From assembly GCA_023678885.1 (NCBI GenBank), contig CM042962.1, positions 20,970,336 through 21,034,335 of the forward strand: a DNA stretch of 64,000 nucleotides, read 5' to 3'. Numbering within the stretch: the first letter of the stretch is position 1; each line of letters starts with the position of its first letter. The notes beneath the pieces were generated by a model. The model was given only the letters and a program-made list of their open reading frames with translations, was not told the DNA's origin and did not search any database. Shown here piece after piece: positions 26,394 through 37,200 of this stretch. The DNA comes from Pogostemon cablin (Eukaryota; Streptophyta; Magnoliopsida; Lamiales; Lamiaceae). Both the position numbers and the translations under genes were made by a program.

Positions 26394-28430
26394 TGTCACG
26401 CCCCGACCCCAGACAAAACGCGACAACCGCCACGTTAACCATAAATTTCGCAGAATGGGTCCACTCCACTCCACAAAGTTTATAGAAAACGTAAGGCTTG
26501 CTATCAAGTACCTGTAGAGCTGAACAACTGATAACAACGGGTACAACCCGAGGACATCATCTCAAAAAGTATCAACAAGGATTTACAAAGGTACAAAATA
26601 CAACGGTGTAACTTAGTTTAAAGAAAATATACATGAACGATATAACATCGCGAAGGTACAAAAAGAACATCAAGGGGGTCACCAAATATAAACTATACAA
26701 TCTCGCCAATGAATCCGTCAATTTACATAAAAGAGAAAGTACCCAAAACACGGATTGGATGACGAGCAAACTATAGGAAAACCTCCAACCATAACGATAT
26801 CAACAGCCTGAAAAGGAAAGAATGATGGGGGGTGAGCAAAACCACTAGCTCAGTGAGGTGATAAGCCGGTCACCCCGACCCTAATACGAAGCATGTATTC
26901 CACTTGCGGTTCATAACATAAAATCCCACATTTCGTCCCACAATAACTATTTCTCACTCAGTATACATATTAATGAAAATAAAAACCTTAGTGCACATTT
27001 ACGAATAACACAATTAGTTCAAACATGTTATCACATAAAAGACGCGTGGGTTGTCAATATCCTCCTCGAACTGAGCTCTCCGTCGAGAGACAGTCCAAGC
27101 CCGTCACCGTTACTCTAGATAAAATGCACATTAATATTCTTTCTCAACACGCCAAGTGCTAAAGTTCACAATTCAATATCGACGTGAATACTTGAAATGA
27201 TCAAACATATAAACATATATGACATGCATGTCCCACACCGGTGACGTTGACTGAGTCTATAATAGACTAATCCATCTAACGATCACCCTCCAGAGTATCA
27301 GTATTTGGCAAATGGACAGGTGCCCCGTTAGATCTAACTCACCCGGGTTTGCCAATCCCGGGCAACTTGGTTGTCACTCTAACTCACCCGAACCGCGACA
27401 ATTTGGGCTACTTAACCAATGTCGCTCCAACTCACCCGAACCGTGACCAATTCGGGCTACTTAACCTTGGTACCAGGCATACATATGCATGTGCATCATA
27501 AGATGAATAACGACTCAAGTTAGAGTCTTAATTGGCACACAAGAATAACCAGAAATCAATAATACTCATAAAATGGCTAACATGACTCTAACCAGAGCAA
27601 TCGAGCCAATCAGGCTCTTTACCACATAACACAATACCAAATAATTTTCTTATCAATTAACTAAAACTAAAATAAATGCACATTTATCGAGGGTCCACAC
27701 TTCCCACAAGAGAAGGCGTTCCCGAATTATCAACTCACAAGGAAGTGATTAACTCTCTCCGGAATCTGAAGTCGGTCCCTTGCCCTTCGTCGATGGTTCT
27801 TTACCTAGAAAGGAGATGAGCAATTAATGACAAATTAAATATAACTAACTATTAGCGTTAACATCCCTTTCATTGCTAAAAACAAATCCTAATCGAGTTC
27901 GAACGAGTCGATATTAAATAAAAATGGCATGTAACTCCTTAACATCAGTTCCCAATCCCATATAACCGTTTCAATACATTAACTAAACGAAACGATAAAA
28001 AAATAAGTTTGAATTCGATATAAAATTTCTGAAATTTTCCAGCAAGCGGCAGTTTACGAGAAAAATCATAACTAATTGTAGAATAATCGGATTGAGGCGT
28101 TTCAAGTGGCTACGGAAAGCTAACGAGTTCAGCTACGTACAGAAATTAAGTTTGCAAAGTTTCAATGGCAATAGCTATGTCAAAATCAGTCCAAACAGTC
28201 TGCAAATTACCCACATACCAAAAAGAAAAACCCCACAAAATTACAAAATCATGGAAGAAGGAAGCTTAATTCACACACCACTTACTTCAAAACAACTTAG
28301 AAACCACCTAGGATGAGGGTTGTAAGGGAGAATTTGATCAACAAGGGTTTCTCCTCTTCACTCTCTTCTTTCCCCTCTTTTGCTTTTCTTCTCCCGTTCT
28401 TCTCTCTTTTTTTTTTAACTTTAGCCTTAC

Positions 28431-28440
28431 TAATTATATA
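28431..28440 (-). promoter_or_regulatory. Candidate TATA box of the gypsy LTR
   Basis: The minus strand reads 'tatataatta', followed by a purine-rich leader (minus strand of 28340-28420). This is a plausible U3/R promoter position within the LTR. It is assigned by sequence only. Confidence 0.3.
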
Positions 28441-28469
28441 TCAGACCATTTAAGTGGGCTGAAACTTTG

Positions 28470-28672
28470 GGCCACAAAATAAATAAATAAATAAGTTTGG
28501 GCTTTCTAGAAAAATCTAGTTGGGCTTAATTGGGCTGGCCTTTTGGGCTATAAAAATAAATAAATAGGTTTTGGGCTTTCTAAAAAAAATCTAGTTGGGC
28601 TTAATTGGGCTTGCCTTTTGGGCTATAAAAATAAATAAATAGGTTTTGGGCTTTCTAAAAAAAATCTAGTTG
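28470..28672. repeat. Tandem repeat inside the LTR, about 72-75 bp period
   Basis: Units containing 'gggctttct(a/g)(a/g)aaaaatctagttg' and 'aaaataaataaata' recur at about 28495, 28567 and 28642. Two units are almost complete and the third is partial. The last two are nearly identical, indicating recent slippage or unequal exchange inside the LTR. Confidence 0.8.
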
Positions 28673-29305
28673 AACTAAGATATTATAAAGTATCCCCTCC
28701 TCCAAAAAGTTTCGTCCTCGAAACATAAACGTACCTAGAGATGAAAAGAGATTTGGATGGTGTTGACGCATGACTGACTCTGGTTCCCATGTTTCTTCTT
28801 CAATTTGATCACTTCTCCATAGAATTCTCACCATAGGAATGGATTTGTTACGAAGCATTTTCTCTCGGCGATCTACAATTTGAACAGGTTGTACTTCGTA
28901 CGATAGATTTTCCTTTAATACAACTGGGGGATCTTTGAGCACGTGCGAAGGATCTGGTTCATATTTTCTAAGCATAGAGACATGGAAGACATCGTGAATC
29001 TTCGACAATTCCGATGGTAGCTCAAGTCGATACGCGACACGACCAATCCTTTGCACGATCGTAAACGGGCCAATATACCTTGGACTCAACTTTCCTCGAC
29101 GGCGGAATCGCAACCCGCCCTTCCATGGAGAAACTTTCAGAAAAACTTTGTCTCCTTCATTAAACTCCAAATCGAGCCTCCTATTATCTGCGTAAATTTT
29201 TTGTCGATCTTGCGCTGCCTTAAGTCTGTCTCGAATAAGTTGTATTTTTGCCTTCGCATCTTGGATAAGCTCTACTTGTTCGATTTGTCTCTCGCCAACC
29301 TCATC
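28655..29305 (-). pseudogene. Gypsy integrase C-terminus with chromodomain
   Basis: The frame is open from just after the stop at 29306-29308 down to 28655, continuing the integrase frame. In order it shows a helical linker ('KAAQDRQKIYAD'), the GPF/Y-type module ('GLRFRRRGKLSPRYIGPF', 'VAYRLELPSELSKIHDVFHV') and a chromodomain-like C-terminus ('YEVQPVQIVDRREKMLRN', 'ILWRSDQIEEETWEPES'). The last 25 or so codons run into the LTR. In chromoviruses this tail directs integration toward modified chromatin. The segment itself is intact; it is separated from the integrase core only by one TGA codon where this family normally has Trp. Confidence 0.85.
28693..28703 (-). promoter_or_regulatory. Polypurine tract of the gypsy element
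   Basis: The minus strand reads 'ggaggagggga' just after the pol frame ('cgaggacgaaactttttgg') and immediately before the inferred 3' LTR. That is the usual place for the plus-strand primer of reverse transcription. Confidence 0.6.
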
Positions 29306-29779
29306 TCAAAAGAGTGGTGTTTGACACTTTCGGCCATACAGAGCTTCGTACGGGGGCATTCCAATGCTTGAATGATAACTGTTGTTATAAGCGAACTCCA
29401 CCAAAGTCACGTACTTATCCCAGCTACCTCCCAAATTCAACACCACTACACGTAACATGTCTTCTAGTGTCTGTATAGTTCTCTCTGACTGTCCATCAGT
29501 CAGTGGATGAAACGAGGTACTGAATAGTAATTTTGTACCTAGCGCTTTCTGCAGACTAGGCCAAAAACGGGAAGTGAATCTTGGATCACGGTCAGATATG
29601 ATTGACACTGGTACTCCGTGCAATCTCACGATCTCATCGACATATAACTTGGCAAGTTTCTCTAAAGATTCGTTGGTATGCACTGGAAGGAAATGTGCCG
29701 ATTTCGTCAGACGATCGACAATGACCCAAATTGAGTCATGACCCTTTTGGGTTCGAGGTAAACCAGAAACAAAATCCAT
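29306..29779 (-). pseudogene. Gypsy integrase catalytic core
   Basis: A 157-codon open segment holds the rve integrase core. The DD35E residues are readable: D in 'WVIVDRLTKSAHF', D in 'IISDRDPRF' and E in 'DGQSERTIQTLE'. It ends at 'YGRKCQTPLF' with an in-frame TGA. Upstream, the HHCC zinc-binding region (about 29790-29960) is broken by a frameshift near 29903 and a TAG at about 29800-29802, where Glu is usual in relatives. The catalytic residues therefore survive, but the gene cannot be translated as one chain. Confidence 0.88.
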
Positions 29780-29904
29780 TGTGACGTTTTCCCATTTCCA
29801 CTAAGGAATAGGTAGTGGTTGAAGCATGCCGGCTGGTTTTTGGTGTTCCGCTTTAATCTGTTGGCAAGATAAGCACTTTGATACAAATTCAGTAGTGTCC
29901 CGTT

Positions 29905-31835
29905 TCATACCTGGCACCAATAATGCTCCTGAAGTGTTCTATACAGTTTGGTACTACCAGGATGCATAGCATAGGCTGAAGAATGGGCTTCCTCAAGAAT
30001 AGCTCTACGAACATCAAGTTCTGATGGAACACAAACACGATTTTTAAAAGTAAGAAGTCCATCATCCCGAATTTGATATTCTGTTTCTTTTCCTTGATTT
30101 AGCTTCGCCATCTTCTGTTGTAAATAAACATCGTGTGATTGTCTTTCTCGAATTTTCTCGAACAAGGTAGGTCTAACCTCGAATTTGGCGATTAAGGCAG
30201 AATCATTAGACTTTTCACAATCGAGCGAAATGTGTAAAGATTTAAATTGCTCCAACATAGGAAGATAAAAAGATTGAATTGAAGCAAGTGAGGTAGAAGA
30301 CTTTCTACTCAGAGCATCTGCAACAACGTTTGCCTTGCCAGGATGATAATCGATGACTAAGTCATAGTCACTAATCAACTCCATCCATCGTCTTTGCCTG
30401 AGGTTGAGCTCCTTTTGCGTGGTGATATACTTTAAGCTCTTGTGATCAGTGAAAACCCGACAAGTTGCACCATACAGATAGTGCCTCCATATCTTCAATG
30501 CAAAGACGATTGCAGCCAACTCTAAATCATGTGTAGGATAATTTTCTTTGTTCTTCTTCAATTGCCTTGAAGCGTAGGCAATAACCTTTCCTTCTTGCAT
30601 GAGAACGCATCCTAATCCTTGTCTCGAGGCGTCGCTATAAATGGTAAATTCTCCAATCGCTGGGTCTGGCAAAGCAAGAATAGGAGCTGAAACGAGTCGT
30701 CTTTTCAATTCTTGAAATGCTTCCTCGCATTCTTCACTCCATTCAAATTTTACCCCTTTCCGAGTCAATTTAGTCAAAGATGAAGCCAATAACGAGAAGT
30801 CTTTGACAAACCGTCGATAATATCCAGCTAATCCCAGAAAACTACGAATCTCTGTAACGTTCTTTGGACGCTCCCAATCTAGTATAGCTTGAATCTTCAC
30901 TGGATCGACGTAGATTACTTCTTTAGAAATGTGATGACCCAAAAACCTTAGCTCGCGAAGCCAAAATTCACACTTCGAGAATTTAGCATAAAGCTGATTT
31001 TCTATGAGAATGTTCAGAGCAATTCTTAGATGATGAGAATGCTCGTCGTCCGATTTAGAATAAATAAGAATGTCATCAATGAAGATGATGATAAACTTAT
31101 CTAAGTACGGCCGAAAGACCCGATTCATAAGATCCATAAAAGCAGCAGGAGCATTTGTGAGTCCAAAAGGCATAACACAGAATTCAAAATGACCGTATCT
31201 GGTTCGAAAAGCAGACTTAGGGATATCAGATTCCCTGATCTTGAGTTGGTGATAACCGGATCGCAAATCAATTTTTGAGAACACAGTTGCTCCTTGCAAT
31301 TGATCAAACAGATCATCGATTCTTGGAAGAGGATATTTGTTCTTGATTGTCACCTTGTTCAATTGACGGTAGTCGACACATAGACGAAGTGATCCATCTT
31401 TCTTCTTGACAAAAAGAACTGGAGCACCCCATGGAGATGTGCTAGGTCGTATGAAACCCTTCTCCAATAATTCACCAAGTTGTGTCTGGAGTTCCTTAAG
31501 CTCAGCAGGCGACATTCGATACGGAGTAATCGATATAGGTGTGATTCCAGGAAGTACGTCAATGAAAAAATCAATCTCTCGATTCGGAGGTTGTCCTAGT
31601 AAGTCTTCGGGAAAGACATCAGGAAATTCATTCACGATTGGGATGTCATCTAGTTTAGTTTCAGAAAGATAAGTATCAATGACAAATGCCAAGAATGCCT
31701 CACAACCCTTACGCATTAATTTATGCGCAGTCAACATTGAAATAAAAGAGAGGGATCTCGTTTGAAGTTTACCCTCAAAAAACAAGTTCTGAGAATCCTG
31801 GTTGACGAAAATAAAAGCTTCTCGTGGCAATCGAG
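29905..31835 (-). pseudogene. Gypsy reverse transcriptase and RNase H
   Basis: The longest open segment of the element (651 codons with a short upstream extension in the wrong frame) carries the RT. It has a pre-RT linker ('VNEFPDVFPEDL'), fingers ('KGFIRPSTSPWGAPVLFVKK'), palm ('KIDLRSGYHQLKI'), the active-site motif 'FIDDILIYS' and the connection 'FLGLAGYYRRFVKDFS'. RNase H follows with its acidic residues in 'IYSDAS', 'HDLELAAIVFALK' and 'FTDHKSLKY', and then the first His of the integrase zinc finger ('YAMHPGSTKLYRTLQEHYW'). RT and RNase H contain no internal stop. The break to protease is a frameshift near 31815 and the break to integrase is a frameshift near 29903. Length and order match Ty3/gypsy pol. 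Confidence 0.92.
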
Positions 31836-32160
31836 AATTGCATGATGAGAAGAAAGCCAATCCATGCCAAGAATAACATCAAGATCAATCAAAGGCAATG
31901 GTATCAATTCAGCTCTAAATGACATCTTTGATCTTCAATGGACAACCAAGGAATACCGAATCACAAATTAGACGCTCTCCAAGAGGGGGTATGGATGAAC
32001 GATGATTCCAGGTGACAAATGAGAGATAGGATAATCTAAGATCGCAGTAAGATCATCTGGATATAAGACCTATCAGAACCTGGGGTCAAATAAAGCGTAG
32101 ACCTGATGGTCTCCCACAAACACATGGCCTAAAGAAGCAATATTAGGTGAGATTGTGATT
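31731..32160 (-). pseudogene. Gypsy aspartic protease region, degenerate
   Basis: The minus-strand segment 31731-31925 contains the protease C-terminal signature 'LIDLDVILGMDWLSSHHAI'. Upstream, pieces in different frames remain: 'VYALFD' (active-site Asp region) near 32085-32105 and 'YPISHLSPGI' near 32010-32035. They are separated by stops and indels, so the protease cannot be made. Sequence left of 'VYALFD' (32160-32272) shows no recognisable gag before the gap. Confidence 0.7.
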
Positions 32161-32272
32161 TAAAAATTTGAAAAGATAGAATTTCTTCTATGAATTTATT
32201 TCGTAATCAAGTGGCATAACAAGGGGGGTTAGATTTAGCATGTGAAAATACTCAAATTATAAATTACTGTCA

Positions 32273-32772
32273 NNNNNNNNNNNNNNNNNNNNNNNNNNNN
32301 NNNNNNNNNNNNNNNNNNNNNNNNNNNNNNNNNNNNNNNNNNNNNNNNNNNNNNNNNNNNNNNNNNNNNNNNNNNNNNNNNNNNNNNNNNNNNNNNNNNN
32401 NNNNNNNNNNNNNNNNNNNNNNNNNNNNNNNNNNNNNNNNNNNNNNNNNNNNNNNNNNNNNNNNNNNNNNNNNNNNNNNNNNNNNNNNNNNNNNNNNNNN
32501 NNNNNNNNNNNNNNNNNNNNNNNNNNNNNNNNNNNNNNNNNNNNNNNNNNNNNNNNNNNNNNNNNNNNNNNNNNNNNNNNNNNNNNNNNNNNNNNNNNNN
32601 NNNNNNNNNNNNNNNNNNNNNNNNNNNNNNNNNNNNNNNNNNNNNNNNNNNNNNNNNNNNNNNNNNNNNNNNNNNNNNNNNNNNNNNNNNNNNNNNNNNN
32701 NNNNNNNNNNNNNNNNNNNNNNNNNNNNNNNNNNNNNNNNNNNNNNNNNNNNNNNNNNNNNNNNNNNNNNNN
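32273..32772. other. Assembly gap of exactly 500 N
   Basis: There are 500 consecutive N. A round number like this is normally a placeholder for unknown length. It separates the gypsy element from satellite in the opposite orientation, so neither the distance nor the relative orientation of the two sides is established by this sequence. Confidence 0.99.
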
Positions 32773-34277
32773 ATGTTCTCCAACTATATTCTCATGTCTA
32801 ATAACTAATTTAACCTTAAAAATTGACTCATAGAGTAGAAACAGTTCTGCAATGTTAGTTTTTAGTTTGTTCTATGGCGGAAACTTTGTAGCTTTTTATA
32901 CTCTGAAAACATGTTCTCCAAGAACATACTCCTGTAAAATAACTAATTTGAACATAAAAATGGTAAGAAAATGTTCACTTCAAGGAGTTCTTGAATTGGC
33001 TCAGGAGTAGAATCAGCTCTACACTGTGAGTTTTTAGTGACTCTATGGCGCAAGCTTCCTAGCATTTTTATACTCTGAAAACATGTTCTCCAACTATATT
33101 CTCATGTCTAATTACTAATTTGACCATAAAAATGGAAAGAAAATGCTCCATTCAAGGTGGTCTTGACCTGGCTCACGGAGTAGAATCAGCTCTGCACTAT
33201 GAGTTTTCAGTGACTCTATGGTACAAGCTTCCTAGCATTTTTATACTCTGAAAACATATTCTCCAACTATATTCTCATGTCTAATAACTAATTTGACCAT
33301 AAAAATAGGCAAGAAAATACTCACTTCAAGGAGTTCTTGACCTGGCTCACAAAGCAGAGTCAGCTATGCACTTTGAGTTTTTAGTGACTCGATGGCGCAA
33401 CCTTCCTAGCATTTTTATACTCTGAAAACATGTTCTCAAACTATATTCTCATGTCTAATAACTAATTTGACCATAAAATTAGCAAGAAAATGCTCGCTTC
33501 AAGGAATTCTTGACCTGGCTCACGGAGTAGAATCAGCTCCGCACTGTGAATTTTTAGTGACTCTTTGGTGCAAGCTTCCTGCATTTTTATACTCAGAAAA
33601 CATGATCTCCAACTATATTCTCATGTCTAATAACTAATTTAACCTTAAAATTGGCAAGAAAATGCTCACTTCAAGGAGTTCTTAACCTGGCTCATAGAGT
33701 AGAATCAGTTCTGCAATGTGAGTTTTTAGTTATTCTATGGCGGAAACTTTGTAGCTTTTTTATACTCTGAAAACATGTTCTCCAAGAACATACTCCTGTC
33801 AAATAACTAATTTGAACATAAAAATGGTAAGAAAATGTTCACTTCAAGGAGTTCTTGAGTTGGCTCATGGAGTAGAATCAGCTCTACACTGTGAGTTTTT
33901 AGTGACTCTATGGCGCAAGCTTCCTAGCATTTTTATACTCTGAAAACATGTTCTCCAACTATATTCTCATGTCTAATTACTAATTTGACCATAAAATGGC
34001 AAGAAAATGCTCCCTTCAAGGTGGTCTTGACCTGGCTCACGGAGTAAAATCAGCTCTGCACTATGAGTTTTCAGTGACTCTATGGTACAAGCTTCCTAGC
34101 ATTTTATACTCTAAAAACATATTATCCAACTATATTCTCATGTCTAATAACTAATTTGACCACAAAAATGGCAAGAAAATACTCACTTCAAGGAGTTATT
34201 GACCTGGCTCACAAAGCAGAGTCAGCTATGCACGTGAGTTTTTAGTGACTCGATGGCGCAACCTTCCTAACATTTTT
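32773..34277 (+). repeat. Start of the right satellite array, irregular monomer order
   Basis: Nearly nine monomers of the 173-bp family now read on the plus strand. The order is a partial m7 (from 32773), m8 (about 32891), an m4/m9-like unit (33068), m5 (33245), m6 (33418), m7 (33590), m8 (33760), m9 (33935) and m10 (34105). The first m7 is truncated by the gap and internally shortened ('aaaaattgactcatagag' skips the 'caagaaaatgctcacttcaagg' part). The m8-to-m5 jump shows a recombined unit at the array edge. Confidence 0.9.
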
Positions 34278-37200
34278 ATACTTTGAAAACATGTTCTCAA
34301 ACTATATTCGCATGTCTAATAACTAATTTGACCATAAAATTGGCAAGAAAATGCTCACTTCAAGGAGTTCTTGACCTGGCTCAAGGAGTAGAATCAGCTC
34401 CGCACCGTAAGTTTTTATTGACTCTTTTGTGCAAGCTTCCTGGCATTTTTATACAAAGAAGACATATTCTCCGACTATATTCTCATGTCTAATAACTAAT
34501 TTAACCATAAAATTGGCAAGAAAATGCTCACTTCAAGGAGTTCTTGACTTGGCTCACAGAGTAGAATCAGCTCTGCACTGTGAGTTTTTAGTTATTCTAT
34601 GGCGGAAACTTTGTAGATTTTTTATACTCTGAAAATATGTTCTCCAACAACATACTCATGTCTAATAACTAATTTGAACATAAAAATGGTAGGAAAATGT
34701 TCACTTCAAGGTGTTCTTGAATTGGCTCAGGGAATAGAATCAGCTCTACACTGTGAGTTTTTAACGACTCTATGGCGCATGCTTCCTAACATTTTTATAC
34801 TCTGAAAACATGTTCTCCAACTATATTCTCATGTCTAATTACTAATTTGACCATAAAAATGGCAAGAAAATACTCCATTCAAGGTGGTCTTGACCTGGCT
34901 CACGGAGTAGAATCAGTTCTGCACTATGAGTTTTCAGTGACTATGGTACAAGCTTCCTAGCATTTTTATACTCTGAAAACATATTCTCCAACTATATTCT
35001 CATGTCTAATAACAAATTTGACCATAAAAATAACAAGAAAATACTCACTTCAAGGAGTTCTTGACCTGGCTCACAAAGCAGAGTCAGCTATGCACTGTGA
35101 GTTTTTAGTGACTCGATGGCGCAACCTTCCTAGCATTTTTATAATCTGAAAACATGTTCTCAAACTATATTCTCTTGTCTAATAACTAATTTGACCATAA
35201 AATTAGCAACAAAATGCTCGCTTCAAGAATTCTTGACCTGGCTCACAGGAGTAGAATCAGCTCCGCACTGTGAATTTTTAGTGACTCTTTGGTGCAAGCT
35301 TCCTGGCATTTTTATACTCAGAAAACATGATCTCCAACTATATTCTCATGTCTAATAACTAATTTAACCTTAAAATTGGCAAGAAAATTCTCACTTCAAG
35401 GAGTTCTTAACCTGGCTCATAGAGTAGAATCAGTTCTGCAATGTGAGTTTTTAGTTATTCTATGGCGGAAACTTTGTAGCTTTTTTATACTCTGAAAACA
35501 TGTTCTCCAAGAACATACTCCTGTCAAATAACTAATTTGAACATAAAAATGGTAAGAAAATGTTCACTTCAAGGAGTTCTTGAGTTGGCTCATGGAGTAG
35601 AATCAGCTCTACACTGTGAGTTTTTAGTGACTCTATGGCGCAAGCTTCCTAGCATTTTTATACTCTGAAAACATGTTCTCCAACTATATTCTCATGTCTA
35701 ATTACTAATTTGACCATAAAATGGCAAGAAAATGCTCCCTTCAAGGTGGTCTTGACCTGGCTCACGGAGTAAAATCAGCTCTGCACTATGAGTTTTCAGT
35801 GACTCTATGGTACAAGCTTCCTAGCATTTTATACTCTAAAAACATATTATCCAACTATATTCTCATGTCTAATAACTAATTTGACCACAAAAATGGCAAG
35901 AAAATACTCACTTCAAGGAGTTATTGACCTGGCTCACAAAGCAGAGTCAGCTATGCACGTGAGTTTTTAGTGACTCGATGGCGCAACCTTCCTAACATTT
36001 TTATACTTTGAAAACATGTTCTCAAACTATATTCGCATGTCTAATAACTAATTTGACCATAAAATTGGCAAGAAAATGCTCACTTCAAGGAGTTCTTGAC
36101 CTGGCTCACGGAGTAGAATCAGCTCCGCACCGTGAGTTTTTAGTGACTCTTTTGTGCAAGCTTCCTGGCATTTTTATACAAAGAAGACATATTCTCCGAC
36201 TATATTCTCATGTCTAATAACTAATTTAACCATAAAATTGGCAAGAAAATGCTCACTTCAAGGAGTTCTTGACTTGGCTCACAGAGTAGAATCAGCTCTG
36301 CACTGTGAGTTTTTAGTTATTCTATGGCGGAAACTTTGTAGTTTTTTATACTCTGAAAATATGTTCTCCAACAACATACTCATGTCTAATAACTAATTTG
36401 AACATAAAAATGGTAGGAAAATGTTCACTTCAAGGTGTTCTTGAATTGGCTCAGGGAATAGAATCAGCTCTACACTGTGAGTTTTTAACGACTCTATGGC
36501 GCATGCTTCCTAACATTTTTATACTCTGAAAACATGTTCTCCAACTATATTATCATGTCTAATTACTAATTTGACCATAAAAATGGCAAGAAAATGCTCC
36601 ATTCAAGGTGGTCTTGACCTGGCTCACGGAGTAGAATCAGCTCTGCACTATGAGTTTTCAGTGACTTATCGGTACAAGCTTCCTAGCATTTTTATACTCT
36701 GAAAACATATTCTCCAACTATATTCTCATGTCTAATAACTAATTTGACCATAAAAATAACAAGAAAATACTCACTTCAAGGAGTTCTTGACCTGGCTCAC
36801 AAAGCAGAGTCAGCTATGCACTTTGAGTTTTTAGTGACTCGATGGCGCAACCTTCCTAGCATTTTTATATTCTGAAAACATGTTCTCAAACTATATTATC
36901 ATGTCTAATAACTAATTTGACCATAAAATTAGCAATAAAATGCTCGCTTCAAGGAATTCTTGACCTGGCTCACGGAGTAGAATCAGCTCCGTACTGTGAA
37001 TTTTTAGTGACTCTTTGGTGCAAGCTTCCTGGCATTTTTATACTCAGAAAACATGATCTCCAACTATATTCTCATGTCTAATAACTAATTTAACCTTAAA
37101 ATTGGCAAGAAAATTCTCACTTCGAGGAGTTCTTAACCTGGCTCATAGAGTAGAATCAGTTCTGCAATGTGAGTTTTTAGTTATTCTATGGCGGAAACTT

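Larger units (their letters stand above)
26394..28692 (-). repeat. 3' LTR of the gypsy element (about 2.3 kb)
   Basis: The stretch between the polypurine tract (28693-28703) and the satellite junction has no long coding frame and is inferred to be the LTR. In element orientation it ends '...ggggcgtgaca' (TG on the plus strand at 26394), the canonical terminal dinucleotide. The other end reads 'tactttat' on the minus strand, where TG would be expected, so that boundary is less certain. A length near 2.3 kb suits large-LTR chromoviruses. It contains three copies of an 'actcacccg(a/g)' motif near 27340-27440 and the short tandem repeat at 28470-28672. The 5' LTR is not in the window, so identity between LTRs cannot be used to set the boundary. 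Confidence 0.65.
26394..32272 (-). mobile_element. Ty3/gypsy chromovirus-type LTR retrotransposon, decayed, cut by gap
   Basis: On the minus strand the order is protease (broken), reverse transcriptase, RNase H, integrase with chromodomain, polypurine tract and 3' LTR, which is the Ty3/gypsy order. The left edge is a clean satellite/LTR junction ('gtataaaaa' then 'tgtcacgccccgacccc'). The 5' part (5' LTR, primer-binding site, gag, N-terminal protease) is absent, because the sequence stops at the 500-N gap. The chromodomain after the integrase ('VQPVQIVDRREK', 'WRSDQIEEETWEPE') places it among chromoviruses. Its form resembles the Tekay/Del group rather than the centromere-targeted CRM group, but that assignment is from memory of the family. 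Several in-frame stops and frameshifts mean it is inactive. Confidence 0.88.

Noticed and set aside
26394..32272. CRM-type centromere-targeted retrotransposon
   Set aside because: The integrase C-terminus looks like a standard chromodomain of the Tekay/Del kind. Satellite context alone is not evidence for CRM, and a phylogeny would be needed.
32235..32783. 182-codon minus-strand frame across the gap
   Set aside because: It consists almost entirely of N.
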